Assembly: GCA_043804925.1 (NCBI GenBank)
Contig: JAZDIP010000014.1
Coordinates: 1-64,000, forward strand
Source of the DNA: ChocPot-Mid sp043804925
GTDB taxonomy: Bacteria > Bacteroidota > Ignavibacteria > Kapaibacteriales > UBA2268
Length of the DNA stretch: 64,000 nucleotides
Reading direction: 5' to 3'
Position numbers and translations under genes: made by a program. Within the stretch, counting starts at the first letter, position 1. Each line of letters begins with the position of its first letter. A model generated the notes under the pieces. That model was not told where the DNA came from and searched no databases. It saw only the letters and a program-made list of their open reading frames with translations. Positions 1 through 7,893 of the stretch are shown in pieces.

Positions 1-1947
1 CCGAAACTCAAGCAAACGATTAATCTTGTCCCATCGCTCACAATGCAGATTGGGAGCTATATTAAAGGTGAGTTCAACGACAAAATTCAACGGCTGACTT
101 TGAAAAATGCAAAAGATTTGACTGATGATGATAAACGTCAAATTCTGCGTTTGTTTTTTCTTTGTAATTTCGAAAATATGATTAAACCATATCCTCGTTA
201 TAATGAATTGTTTATCATTGGACAAAATCCCGAAACAGCATTGCAAACATTTGACCCAAAGGATTGGAGGGATTTGCAGGTATGGTATAATTTAACTTGG
301 TTCGGCTATTTATCGAGAGAAAACAGGGCGATAAAACGATTGTTTGAAAAAGGAAAGGATTTTTCGGAGGAAGAAAAAAAGATTGTCATAGATTTACATC
401 TTGATGTTTTGGGTAGTATCCAGAGGCAAATGACAATTCTTCAAAATCTTGGTCAGTTGGAATTGAGTTGCACACCGATGTATCATCCGATACTGCCATT
501 GTTATGCGATTCAAAATCCGCTAAGGAAGCCCTGCCTGATTATCCCTTACCTGAAAAAATATATCAATACCCTGAAGATGCAGAAGCACAAATAAAAAAT
601 TCATTAAAATTTTATAAGGAAAATTATCATTTTGTGCCTGAAGGAATGTGGCCCTCCGAAGGTTCCTTATCGAATCAAGTGTTAGAATTGATGTTCGAAT
701 CCGGCATCAAATGGGCTGCAAGCGACGAGGAAGTACTTTCTGCAAGTTTGAAGGAAAGATACGACCCCTTAATGAAATATTTTCCGGTTAAATATAAAAG
801 TGCTAAGGGTGATATTACATTATTTTTCAGAGACCATAATTTATCGGATGCAATCGGTTTTGTTTATTCCCGTTGGGACCAACACGATGCGGCAAGGGAT
901 TTTTGCAACAGATTAAGAAATATCAGGGGAGAACTGATTAACAGATTTGGTGAAAAATGTCTCGATTCGGCTGTTGTACCAATAATTTTGGATGGGGAGA
1001 ATTGCTGGGAATTTTACTTTCAAAACGGGATTCACTTTCAAAGAGAATTATTTAGAATTCTTAGCACATCTGATGATTTGACGACTGTAACTTTCAGCGA
1101 AGCGGCAAAACCGGAAGGTAAAAATTACTTTGAGCCGGTTAAGCATATCAGAGCAGGTTCATGGATTAATGCAAATTTCAAAATATGGATAGGGCATGAA
1201 GAAGAATTAGCTGCATGGACAATGCTTGCCAAAGTTCGCTCTAAACTTGAGGAAATGAAGGAGAAAATTAGTGCCGATGATTATAAAAAAGCAATGGAGG
1301 AAGTTTATATTGCGGAAGGTTCGGACTGGTTCTGGTGGTATGGCGACGAGCATCAGGCAGAAAACAAATCCGATTTCGACGTTCTTTTCAGATGGCATAT
1401 AGCCAACATTTACACAATTTTAAATTTGGATATTCCACCGGAAGTTAATATTCCCATTGGTTCAAAATCCTTCAAACCTGCCGTGGTTCAGCAAAGGGGA
1501 GAGGTATCTCCTCAAATAGATGGTAAAATAACCGATTCCGAAAAATGGATTGATGCAGGATATTTCGATGCTTCATCATCCGGTTCTGCAATGCATCAGG
1601 TTGGCGAAATATTGCACAGGGTTTGGTTTGCTTCGGGACACAACAAATTGTTTTTCAGATGCGATATAACTCATAAACTTCAGGATGGAGATTTCATTGA
1701 ATTTAAATTTTTAAAACCTACTCAGTTCTCGGTTTATATAAAAAACGATAATGTTAAAATCAAATCCGATGAAGGAATACAAATAAAACATTTTGAATTT
1801 GCAATGGATGATATTATTGAATTCGCATTAGCCAAAGATTCTATTGGTTCAGAAGTTAAAGAATACGAATTTATTGTGAGAACTAAAACAAAAAGCAGTG
1901 AAATCACTTATCCAAGGCAGGGGAGTATAGCTGTTGCTATAGTTTGA
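1..1947 (+). CDS. GH57 family glycoside hydrolase (alpha-amylase/glucanotransferase-like), 5' end outside window
   Basis: Probable alpha-glucan-acting hydrolase or transferase of family GH57 (COG1449 type). The frame is already open from base 1 and reads KQTINLVPSLT before the first ATG at 43, as expected inside the GH57 N-terminal region, so the true start with the histidine motif lies upstream. Counting from the ATG at 43, TPMYHPILPLL (144-154) is a family motif, WPSEGS (203-208) carries the likely catalytic Glu, and LDGENCWE (316-323) carries the likely catalytic Asp. After about residue 480 a beta-rich domain begins with an SPQIDGKI motif like the C-terminal carbohydrate-binding or dehydrogenase-like (DOMON/CBM9) modules of amylopullulanases. 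Substrate specificity cannot be read. The next gene is 170 bases away and unrelated. Confidence 0.88.
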   Translation, partial: PKLKQTINLVPSLTMQIGSYIKGEFNDKIQRLTLKNAKDLTDDDKRQILRLFFLCNFENMIKPYPRYNELFIIGQNPETALQTFDPKDWRDLQVWYNLTWFGYLSRENRAIKRLFEKGKDFSEEEKKIVIDLHLDVLGSIQRQMTILQNLGQLELSCTPMYHPILPLLCDSKSAKEALPDYPLPEKIYQYPEDAEAQIKNSLKFYKENYHFVPEGMWPSEGSLSNQVLELMFESGIKWAASDEEVLSASLKERYDPLMKYFPVKYKSAKGDITLFFRDHNLSDAIGFVYSRWDQHDAARDFCNRLRNIRGELINRFGEKCLDSAVVPIILDGENCWEFYFQNGIHFQRELFRILSTSDDLTTVTFSEAAKPEGKNYFEPVKHIRAGSWINANFKIWIGHEEELAAWTMLAKVRSKLEEMKEKISADDYKKAMEEVYIAEGSDWFWWYGDEHQAENKSDFDVLFRWHIANIYTILNLDIPPEVNIPIGSKSFKPAVVQQRGEVSPQIDGKITDSEKWIDAGYFDASSSGSAMHQVGEILHRVWFASGHNKLFFRCDITHKLQDGDFIEFKFLKPTQFSVYIKNDNVKIKSDEGIQIKHFEFAMDDIIEFALAKDSIGSEVKEYEFIVRTKTKSSEITYPRQGSIAVAIV

Positions 1948-1988
1948 CCAGTTTAATGAGTTTTATAAGTTTATATCAACTTTTTTTT

Positions 1989-2026
1989 GTCATTCTGAAC
2001 GTAACGCAGTAGAGTGAAGAATCCGG
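1989..2026. repeat. Intergenic GTCATTCTG...GAAGAATCC repeat
   Basis: A single copy starting GTCATTCTGAACG and ending GTGAAGAATCCGG, between the GH57 gene and the SIR2-like gene. It has the same layout as the block at 53758-53825 and resembles interspersed GTCATTCTGA...GAAGAATC repeats of many bacterial genomes. Confidence 0.6.
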
Positions 2027-2117
2027 ATATAATTTTTGTTTAGGTTATTTTGAAAAATTGAATTAAAACACTTAATATTTGTTTGATATATATGAATGTT
2101 AAATTCATGGAGTGGTA

Positions 2118-3302
2118 ATGAGTAATATATTTTCTGTTATTTTGGGATCTGGTTTTTCAGCACCATATGGTTACCCAACTGCATATAAAATTAATAAAAT
2201 AATATCTTGTTTAAAAGAAGATGATATCGAAATATTTACTAGCGGATCTTGCAGATTTAAGATAAGAAAAACCCTAAATACTAAATGGATACCCATCAAT
2301 GATACTGCATCATTTATTGCTCTATTTTTAGAGTTTTATAATAAGGAGATATTGATAAGTAAAGATTTTAATTACGAAGATTTTTTTGATTATTATCAGG
2401 ACTTATTATATAATTCAATAACTGATGAAAGATTTTTGCTTTTCCTTAATACACGCTTTAATGAAAGATATGATCGAATAAACCAACTCATGAAATTTGA
2501 TGATTGCTTTAATCAACTAATTTCACAGTTATTGCATAAAAAAATGGTTTTTAAAAAGTTTAATAATCTAACAGGGCAAATCGAATCAACTCGGTTTGTT
2601 GGATTTTTGTATTTTTTAAAATATTTAATTGAAAATAACTATCAATTGAAAATTCACACATTAAATCATGATTTACTATTGGATTATATTTTTAAATATT
2701 TAACAGAATTTAATAAGTACGATGATGGATTTTCTGACAAGGGTTCTCCTTTTTTTTGTTATAATGCCTCACATAAAAAAGTCTTTTTACAATATTTCAA
2801 TAATAATTTCAATTCAAATATTTGTATTTATAAACTACACGGAAATCTAAATTTTTATTTTCATCATTCTGAAAAAAACACTGATATAATAAAAGTAACA
2901 CATGGTCTCAATTGGGGAAGTATTTCAAAAATATTAATGAGTGAAAATGGGAAAATAAGTATTTCTGAATATAAGGGTAACTTTCATCCTGAATTTTTAT
3001 CAGGCAGAAATTTTAAAATTAGTAGAAGTCAAGGTGAACATTATTATAAACCTGTTTTTGAACATTTTAAAAATAATTTATCTCATTCTGAAAATCTTCT
3101 TGTAGTCGGTTATTCATTTCGTGATAAATATATTAATGAAATAATTAAAGAAAATTACATCAATAAATCTAATAAGAGAATTGTCTTAATTGATAATAGA
3201 AATATAGCAAACGATAATCCTTTCGGTGAATCTATTGATTTACTTAAGAAAAATATTTCCAAAGTAAGCAAAGATGAATTAATTAAGACATTCAATTTAT
3301 GA
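2118..3302 (+). CDS. SIR2-like domain protein (possible NAD-dependent defence effector)
   Basis: About 394 residues. Three SIR2-family signatures are visible: a glycine-rich nucleotide loop GSGFSAPYGYPTA near the N-terminus (about 10-22), TLNHDLLLDY (181-190) at the place of the T-N-Y/F-D motif, and KLHGNLNF (239-246) with the family's conserved His, followed by GYSFRDKYINEII near the C-terminus. This pattern fits stand-alone SIR2-like proteins (SIR2_2 type), many of which are NAD+-degrading effectors of anti-phage systems. No HerA, Argonaute or TIR partner gene is next to it, so a defence role is inference. The ATG at 2118 is preferred because GGAG sits five bases upstream; a GTG at 2112 is in frame. 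The gene is very AT-rich and isolated between unrelated genes, consistent with an accessory gene. Confidence 0.75.
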   Translation: MSNIFSVILGSGFSAPYGYPTAYKINKIISCLKEDDIEIFTSGSCRFKIRKTLNTKWIPINDTASFIALFLEFYNKEILISKDFNYEDFFDYYQDLLYNSITDERFLLFLNTRFNERYDRINQLMKFDDCFNQLISQLLHKKMVFKKFNNLTGQIESTRFVGFLYFLKYLIENNYQLKIHTLNHDLLLDYIFKYLTEFNKYDDGFSDKGSPFFCYNASHKKVFLQYFNNNFNSNICIYKLHGNLNFYFHHSEKNTDIIKVTHGLNWGSISKILMSENGKISISEYKGNFHPEFLSGRNFKISRSQGEHYYKPVFEHFKNNLSHSENLLVVGYSFRDKYINEIIKENYINKSNKRIVLIDNRNIANDNPFGESIDLLKKNISKVSKDELIKTFNL

Positions 3303-3472
3303 CCAAAATAGATTTGAATGATTTTTATGAAATTATAATTTTCAACAGTCAATTTTGTATAAATGATTAATTTAGTTTTTTAAAAAGGTTAAATAGTAAT
3401 AGTATATTGAAAATATTTGAAGTTATTAAATTTTGCAAGAATGGTTTCTTTATTTATAAATATGAGGTTGAG

Positions 3473-5239
3473 ATGAAACATTTGAAATTATTTATTTTGT
3501 TAGTAGTTTTTTGGGGATTAATGGCAGTTGAATTAATTGCACAAAACAAATATACCGAACAAATGAATCAAGACAGAATTCAAGTTAAAGAGTGTAAATT
3601 AAAATCTTTTGATACATCTGATGGGACACCAACCATATCATTAAATGAAAGATATATGTACTTTGCTTCATTTAGGAAAAGTAATAATTTATGGAGAAAA
3701 TATGAGGAATACTTTAATCGTTTTGATTTTGACTTGTTCTTCAGGGAAAAAATTTCCCAAGACGAATGGTCAATACCCTATAATATGGGAGATATTGTCA
3801 ATAATGAAAATGATCAAGGATCCCCAAATTTTACACCAAATGGTAAATATTTTTATTTTGTATCTCTTGGCTCAGTAGATACAGTAGTTTGGGTTTCAAA
3901 AACAAATGGACCCATATTCGAAAAGCCATTATTAGTAAGAGGTGATATTCAAAAGTGGTATGAAATGAGGGCTGAAACGAGAAAAAAAATACATTCTCAA
4001 CTGCTACCACAATTTGAAGAGACTTACAATAAAATTTTAAATGTAAAATATTCTGATAGTTACTTTGAAAACTTGGAACAAAATTTAATAGATGAGATTT
4101 CTTCTAAAGTATCTTTTGATGCAATAATTCAGGTCTATAAAAAGAATAATATACCGGATAGTTTTTGGAAATATTTTTGGATGAAATTCTCAATTTCACC
4201 AACAGGAAAGCAAATATTTTTTTGTGAAGATTTTGGCAAAACAGGTGAATACGGACTTTTTGGAAAAGGTGGAACAGATATTTATATAGCTAATATTGAT
4301 GAAGATGGAAATTGGGAAAAGATAGAATCATTACCTAATATAATTAACACTGAGAAAGATGAATCTTATCCATTTATTGCTTCCGATGGGTTGACCTTGT
4401 TTTTTAATAGAGATTCAACTTTACTTAAAACAGAATATGATGGTATTAATTGGTCCGAACCAATTGAATTGCCAAATCCTATAAACCTACCTAATTCAGG
4501 CTCATGGGAATTTAAAATTTCGCCCTCAGGTAATACGGCATATTTTAGATCTGATAGGGAAGGTACAAAAAAATTATATGAAGTTGATTTATCCAAGTCA
4601 GGTGAATTAATTAGACAAAAAAAGGTGATTGTTGTAGAGGGGATTGTTATTGATAAAATTACAAGAAAACCTTTAAAAGCGAATGTATTAATTGATGATC
4701 TGGACGAACAAAAAAACATATCTGTTCTTGAAACAAATGAAAGCAATGGCAAATATATAGCTTCATTGTTAAGAGGTAAACGTTATGGTTTGAGTGTATC
4801 AAGTGAAGGTTATTTATCAAAATCTAAAAAATTTGAAATCACAAAGGAAGGTGAATTTTTGGTAGAGACTTTAAATATTGAATTACAACCTATTGAAAGT
4901 GGTGCCAGGACAGAGTTGTCAAATATCGAATTCGACTTTGGTCTCGCAAGTTTACGACCTGAAAGTAAATTAGAATTAGACAGGTTAGTTGAATTACTTT
5001 TAAATTACTCTGATATAAAAATTTTGATAGAAGGGCACACAGATGATGTTGGGTCAGATAAATATAATTTAAATTTATCATTAAAAAGAGCTGAAAGTGT
5101 AAGAGATTATCTTATTTCAAGAGATATATCAAAAGAAAGATTAAAAGTGTCTGGATTGGGAAAGAAAGTCCCAAAAGTAAAAGGGATTGATGAAATTTCA
5201 AGACAAATGAATAGGAGAGTTGAATTTGAGATTTTGTAA
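3473..5239 (+). CDS. OmpA-family outer membrane protein with PD40/WD40-like repeats
   Basis: 588 residues from the ATG at 3473, which has a GAGGTTGAG upstream and starts a clear signal peptide (MKHLKLFILLVVFW, cleavage near LIAQ). A TTG at 3407 would add 22 residues before the signal peptide and is less likely. The N-terminal two thirds carry PD40-like repeats (for example SPNFTPNGKYFYF, KFSISPTGKQIFF, SYPFIASDGLTLFF, KISPSGNTAYF), then a carboxypeptidase-regulatory-like segment (VEGIVIDKITRKPLKANV), then a C-terminal OmpA domain with IEFDFG, EGHTDDVGSDKYNLNLS and NRRVEFEI. OmpA domains bind peptidoglycan, so it probably sits in the outer membrane or periplasm. Proteins of this architecture include T9SS-associated PorE-like proteins, but the specific role is not proven. 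Confidence 0.82.
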   Translation: MKHLKLFILLVVFWGLMAVELIAQNKYTEQMNQDRIQVKECKLKSFDTSDGTPTISLNERYMYFASFRKSNNLWRKYEEYFNRFDFDLFFREKISQDEWSIPYNMGDIVNNENDQGSPNFTPNGKYFYFVSLGSVDTVVWVSKTNGPIFEKPLLVRGDIQKWYEMRAETRKKIHSQLLPQFEETYNKILNVKYSDSYFENLEQNLIDEISSKVSFDAIIQVYKKNNIPDSFWKYFWMKFSISPTGKQIFFCEDFGKTGEYGLFGKGGTDIYIANIDEDGNWEKIESLPNIINTEKDESYPFIASDGLTLFFNRDSTLLKTEYDGINWSEPIELPNPINLPNSGSWEFKISPSGNTAYFRSDREGTKKLYEVDLSKSGELIRQKKVIVVEGIVIDKITRKPLKANVLIDDLDEQKNISVLETNESNGKYIASLLRGKRYGLSVSSEGYLSKSKKFEITKEGEFLVETLNIELQPIESGARTELSNIEFDFGLASLRPESKLELDRLVELLLNYSDIKILIEGHTDDVGSDKYNLNLSLKRAESVRDYLISRDISKERLKVSGLGKKVPKVKGIDEISRQMNRRVEFEIL

Positions 5240-5359
5240 ATAATTGATTTTCTAATATTAATTATATTCACATTAATGTTATATTGGAACAATTCGATAA
5301 ACCAAGTTATATTTAAATTACTTTAATAAATAGTATTTAATAAATAATATGAGGATAAA

Positions 5360-5683
5360 ATGAAAATACAAAATTTTAATAAAAAGCAAAAGGTGATCTT
5401 AATTATTGCTTTAACCTTGACTTTATTTGTTTGTTTTTATCCGCCTAAATATGTTATCTCAGGTGAGATAACTGGGAATATAACGACTTATAGTGATAAT
5501 GATACTCAAGGTGATATAAGCGGAGATATTAGCACATATCATTTCAGAAGTTTGTTATATAACTTTAGAAGAGGTGGGGGTGTCGTTGATACCGGTCAAA
5601 TTTTTATCGAATTAATTTTAATCTGGCTTATATCTGGTGGGTTAGTTATTTTCTATAATCAGATCTCTAATAAAAAAGTATAA
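5360..5683 (+). CDS. Small two-helix membrane protein, unknown function
   Basis: 107 residues with GAGGATAA seven bases before the ATG. An N-terminal hydrophobic helix (VILIIALTLTLFVCFY, about 12-27) and a C-terminal one (FIELILIWLISGGLVIFY, about 82-99) enclose a polar, probably periplasmic middle with a repeated ISGEITGNITTY / GDISGDISTYH motif. No family recognised. It ends inside the relic described at 5673-5774, so its C-terminus might once have been different. It is small and AT-rich, but the start signal and helix pattern favour a real gene. Confidence 0.55.
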   Translation: MKIQNFNKKQKVILIIALTLTLFVCFYPPKYVISGEITGNITTYSDNDTQGDISGDISTYHFRSLLYNFRRGGGVVDTGQIFIELILIWLISGGLVIFYNQISNKKV

Positions 5684-5774
5684 AATATCAATTGATATTT
5701 CTTCTTGGTCAACAGGCATTTATTTAGTAGTTATTGATAAATTTATAAAATTGATAATAATTAAGGAGAAATAA
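5673..5774 (+). pseudogene. Relic of a T9SS sorting domain (C-terminal tail only)
   Basis: Read in the frame that ends with TAA at 5772-5774, the bases encode ISIDISSWSTGIYLVVID followed by KFIKLIIIKEK and a stop. This is the standard end of a type A T9SS sorting domain (I-D-x-S-x-L-x-x-G-x-Y). No upstream open frame belongs to it, so it is the leftover 3' end of a lost secreted-protein gene. Directly after it comes AAGGAG and a GTG at 5776 opening an 11-codon frame (MKQFIFFVTDF), like a signal-peptide gene cut off after its start, then the palindrome at 5816. Confidence 0.6.
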
Positions 5775-5815
5775 AGTGAAACAATTTATTTTCTTCGTGA
5801 CTGATTTCTAAAAGA

Positions 5816-5843
5816 AATCATTCCTGCAAAAGCAGGAATCCAG
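5816..5843. repeat. ATTCCTGC...GCAGGAAT palindrome
   Basis: A hairpin-forming unit with arms ATTCCTGC and GCAGGAAT around AAAA. It belongs to the same family as the four units that flank the GIY-YIG gene at 52239-52711. It lies between a truncated start (5776) and the convergent anti-sigma-like gene. Confidence 0.65.
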
Positions 5844-5870
5844 AGATTCTTAATTCAAAAAATTATAGAA

Positions 5871-7028
5871 TTAAAAATGAATCCCTATATTATAAACCAG
5901 TGAAATCTTTTCAGTTGATTTTAAATCTCCAAGGAATTTATAAGCTAAAGCAGTTCCTTCAAGACCTAAGGACATGCTTATAATATTTTCAGGATTATAT
6001 GCAATCCCGATTGCTGCTTTTCCAATAGGACCGAATTTTGAGTATGCACTTGTTACTTCACAATAAGGGCTTACCATGCCGTAAAACTCATCACCGGTAT
6101 ATCTGTAACATGCACCAACCCAAGCAAGACTTGGTTCATGCCTAAAATTATAGTTATCACCTGTTTGCTTGAATGAGTACATTTGCAATGATTCTTTTCC
6201 GGCAACTATTCCGGCACTGTGGTTCTTATTGAATTTATATTTAATTGCCGCACCAATATTATTCATAATTGAAAATGGCTCCGGCTCGATTGTCCTGCTT
6301 GGTAAAAATGCAAGACCAGTCATTCCCCTGACTTCCAATTCAAGGTTCATAATATTGAATTCGGGCAGTGAAAATGTACCAACATCTTCGTTTTGATATA
6401 AAACTGCATAATCATTGTTTGGCTGATTGAACCTAACGTCTGGCGATATGTTATACATTGTTTCAGCAGAACTGAAAATCCGGCTGTATGGTTCATGAAC
6501 TACCACATTCTGATTTTCATCGGCAACAATATTAGTTTTCATTTCCGTAATATTTTTACTTTCTGATGTTTTCACAACCGGGATAACTGAAGCAGGAACT
6601 TCAGCAATCTCATTTGTTTTTGTTACTGATGATGATGCTAAATTGTTTTGAATATTGTCATTGTTGCCAGTATTAACTGCGAAAAATACAAAAGCAGTAA
6701 CAAATGCACCTACTGCTGCAGATAGTAGGGGAGTTGTCAAATGCTTAAATTTCGATACAAATCCAGCCGTTGCGGCGGCAGCCATGGGCATAGGAGGATT
6801 AAATCCGGCAGAGACAAACAAACTATTCGTAAGTTTTGCCGGTGGTGTTAAAACAACCTTGTCGGCATTAAAGCCCTTTAAAATTGAAACAGCTTGTTGA
6901 AACTCAAATTGAAGCTCCGAATCTTTTGCCAGAGCATTGAATAAGACGTTCTGCTCAACACTGCTTGTTTCTCCATCCATAAACCGGTAAACCAAATCGG
7001 TGTATGAATTTTCGTTATAAGCATTCAT
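5871..7028 (-). CDS. Anti-sigma-like membrane protein fused to a C-terminal outer-membrane-barrel-like domain
   Basis: 385 residues, encoded 35 bases downstream of the ECF sigma gene and so probably co-transcribed with it. The N-terminus (YTDLVYRFMDGETSSVEQN, about 9-27) resembles anti-sigma zinc-finger-like heads, but no H-x3-C-x2-C is seen. A Pro/Ala-rich stretch (about 75-95) precedes one transmembrane helix (about 99-117). Residues 118-225 are a polar Ser/Thr/Asn linker. From about 226 to the end there are alternating beta strands and turns finishing with the aromatic residue of NIGIHF, as in outer membrane barrels. The same layout occurs at 50211-51458. I infer a sigma regulator reaching from cytoplasm to outer membrane; alternatively the beta domain is a soluble periplasmic sensor. 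Confidence 0.65.
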   Translation of the reverse strand: MNAYNENSYTDLVYRFMDGETSSVEQNVLFNALAKDSELQFEFQQAVSILKGFNADKVVLTPPAKLTNSLFVSAGFNPPMPMAAAATAGFVSKFKHLTTPLLSAAVGAFVTAFVFFAVNTGNNDNIQNNLASSSVTKTNEIAEVPASVIPVVKTSESKNITEMKTNIVADENQNVVVHEPYSRIFSSAETMYNISPDVRFNQPNNDYAVLYQNEDVGTFSLPEFNIMNLELEVRGMTGLAFLPSRTIEPEPFSIMNNIGAAIKYKFNKNHSAGIVAGKESLQMYSFKQTGDNYNFRHEPSLAWVGACYRYTGDEFYGMVSPYCEVTSAYSKFGPIGKAAIGIAYNPENIISMSLGLEGTALAYKFLGDLKSTEKISLVYNIGIHF

Positions 7029-7063
7029 TTTTTTCTGCAGCTATAAATTATACAAAACAATTA

Positions 7064-7633
7064 TTATTTTACATCAGTTTTTTCAAAATACGGAGCAAGC
7101 ACTTGCCTAATTAATTGCTTTCCCCTCGTAACCCTGTTTCTTACAGTAGAAATGGGTAAATTCAAAAAATCGGACATATCTTGATAAGACATGTCGTAAT
7201 AAACCTGCAAAACCACAGCTTCACGCTGTTCTTCCGGTAAAAGGTCCAAAGCTGAAATTATTATTTTCGATACTTCGGTTCTTTCCAATCTGTTATCTTC
7301 AATTCCCAAATCAAAATCTTCTAATGAGAAAATTTTGGTTTTTCTTTGCCTGTTTAAATTCAAACAAAGGTTTCTGGCAATTCTAAGCAAGAATGCCTGG
7401 ACATTTGTCATTTCTCTTTCTTGCTCGGTACTTTTCAAAAAACATAAAAAAGTTTCCTGGAAAATATCCTCTGCCAAATCTTCACTTCCTAGTATTCGCC
7501 TACAATAAGCATATATACCACGAGAATACCTCGTATATAGTTCAGCAAAAGCATCCTCCTTCTGCTTGGTATCTCCTGTTTTAACCAGCAAATAGAGTTG
7601 CTTGTCATTGTATTTTGACAAATCTTTCTTCAT
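7064..7633 (-). CDS. ECF-type RNA polymerase sigma factor
   Basis: 189 residues. Region 2 is visible in ELYTRYSRGIYAYCRRILGSEDLAEDIFQETF (about 28-59) with the DLAEDIFQETF core that binds the -10 element and RNA polymerase. Region 4 is at the C-terminus: LLPEEQREAVVLQVYYDMSYQDMSDFLNLPISTVRNRVTRGK, a helix-turn-helix reading the -35 element. It is a small group 4 sigma factor, probably autoregulated and held by the membrane protein encoded directly downstream. A perfect 10-bp inverted repeat lies 16 bases upstream of the start (7649-7680). Confidence 0.9.
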   Translation of the reverse strand: MKKDLSKYNDKQLYLLVKTGDTKQKEDAFAELYTRYSRGIYAYCRRILGSEDLAEDIFQETFLCFLKSTEQEREMTNVQAFLLRIARNLCLNLNRQRKTKIFSLEDFDLGIEDNRLERTEVSKIIISALDLLPEEQREAVVLQVYYDMSYQDMSDFLNLPISTVRNRVTRGKQLIRQVLAPYFEKTDVK

Positions 7634-7648
7634 TGAACCTTATAATTT

Positions 7649-7680
7649 TACAAAGTACCAATAACTTTTTGTACTTTGTA
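7649..7680 (-). promoter_or_regulatory. Perfect 10-bp inverted repeat before the ECF sigma gene
   Basis: TACAAAGTAC at 7649-7658 and GTACTTTGTA at 7671-7680, separated by 12 bases, just upstream of the sigma factor start at 7633. It could be an operator, a leader hairpin or part of the promoter: on the minus strand TACTTTG is close to a Bacteroidota -7 element but one base short. Confidence 0.5.
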
Positions 7681-7893
7681 CCATTCCATATTATATATTA
7701 TAACATAAAACTAATTTTTGTTTCAGTTATTGTTAATTTTCTTTAAAATTAATAAAAAATTGTTCAAATCTAGTGCCAAAATATTTGTTTTTGAATAATT
7801 TATCACTTCTAACGATAAAAACTCAGTTTTTTCTTAAATTTGTAATCTTGTAATTTGTGAAATATAATATAATATTAAAAATATGGTGATAAT

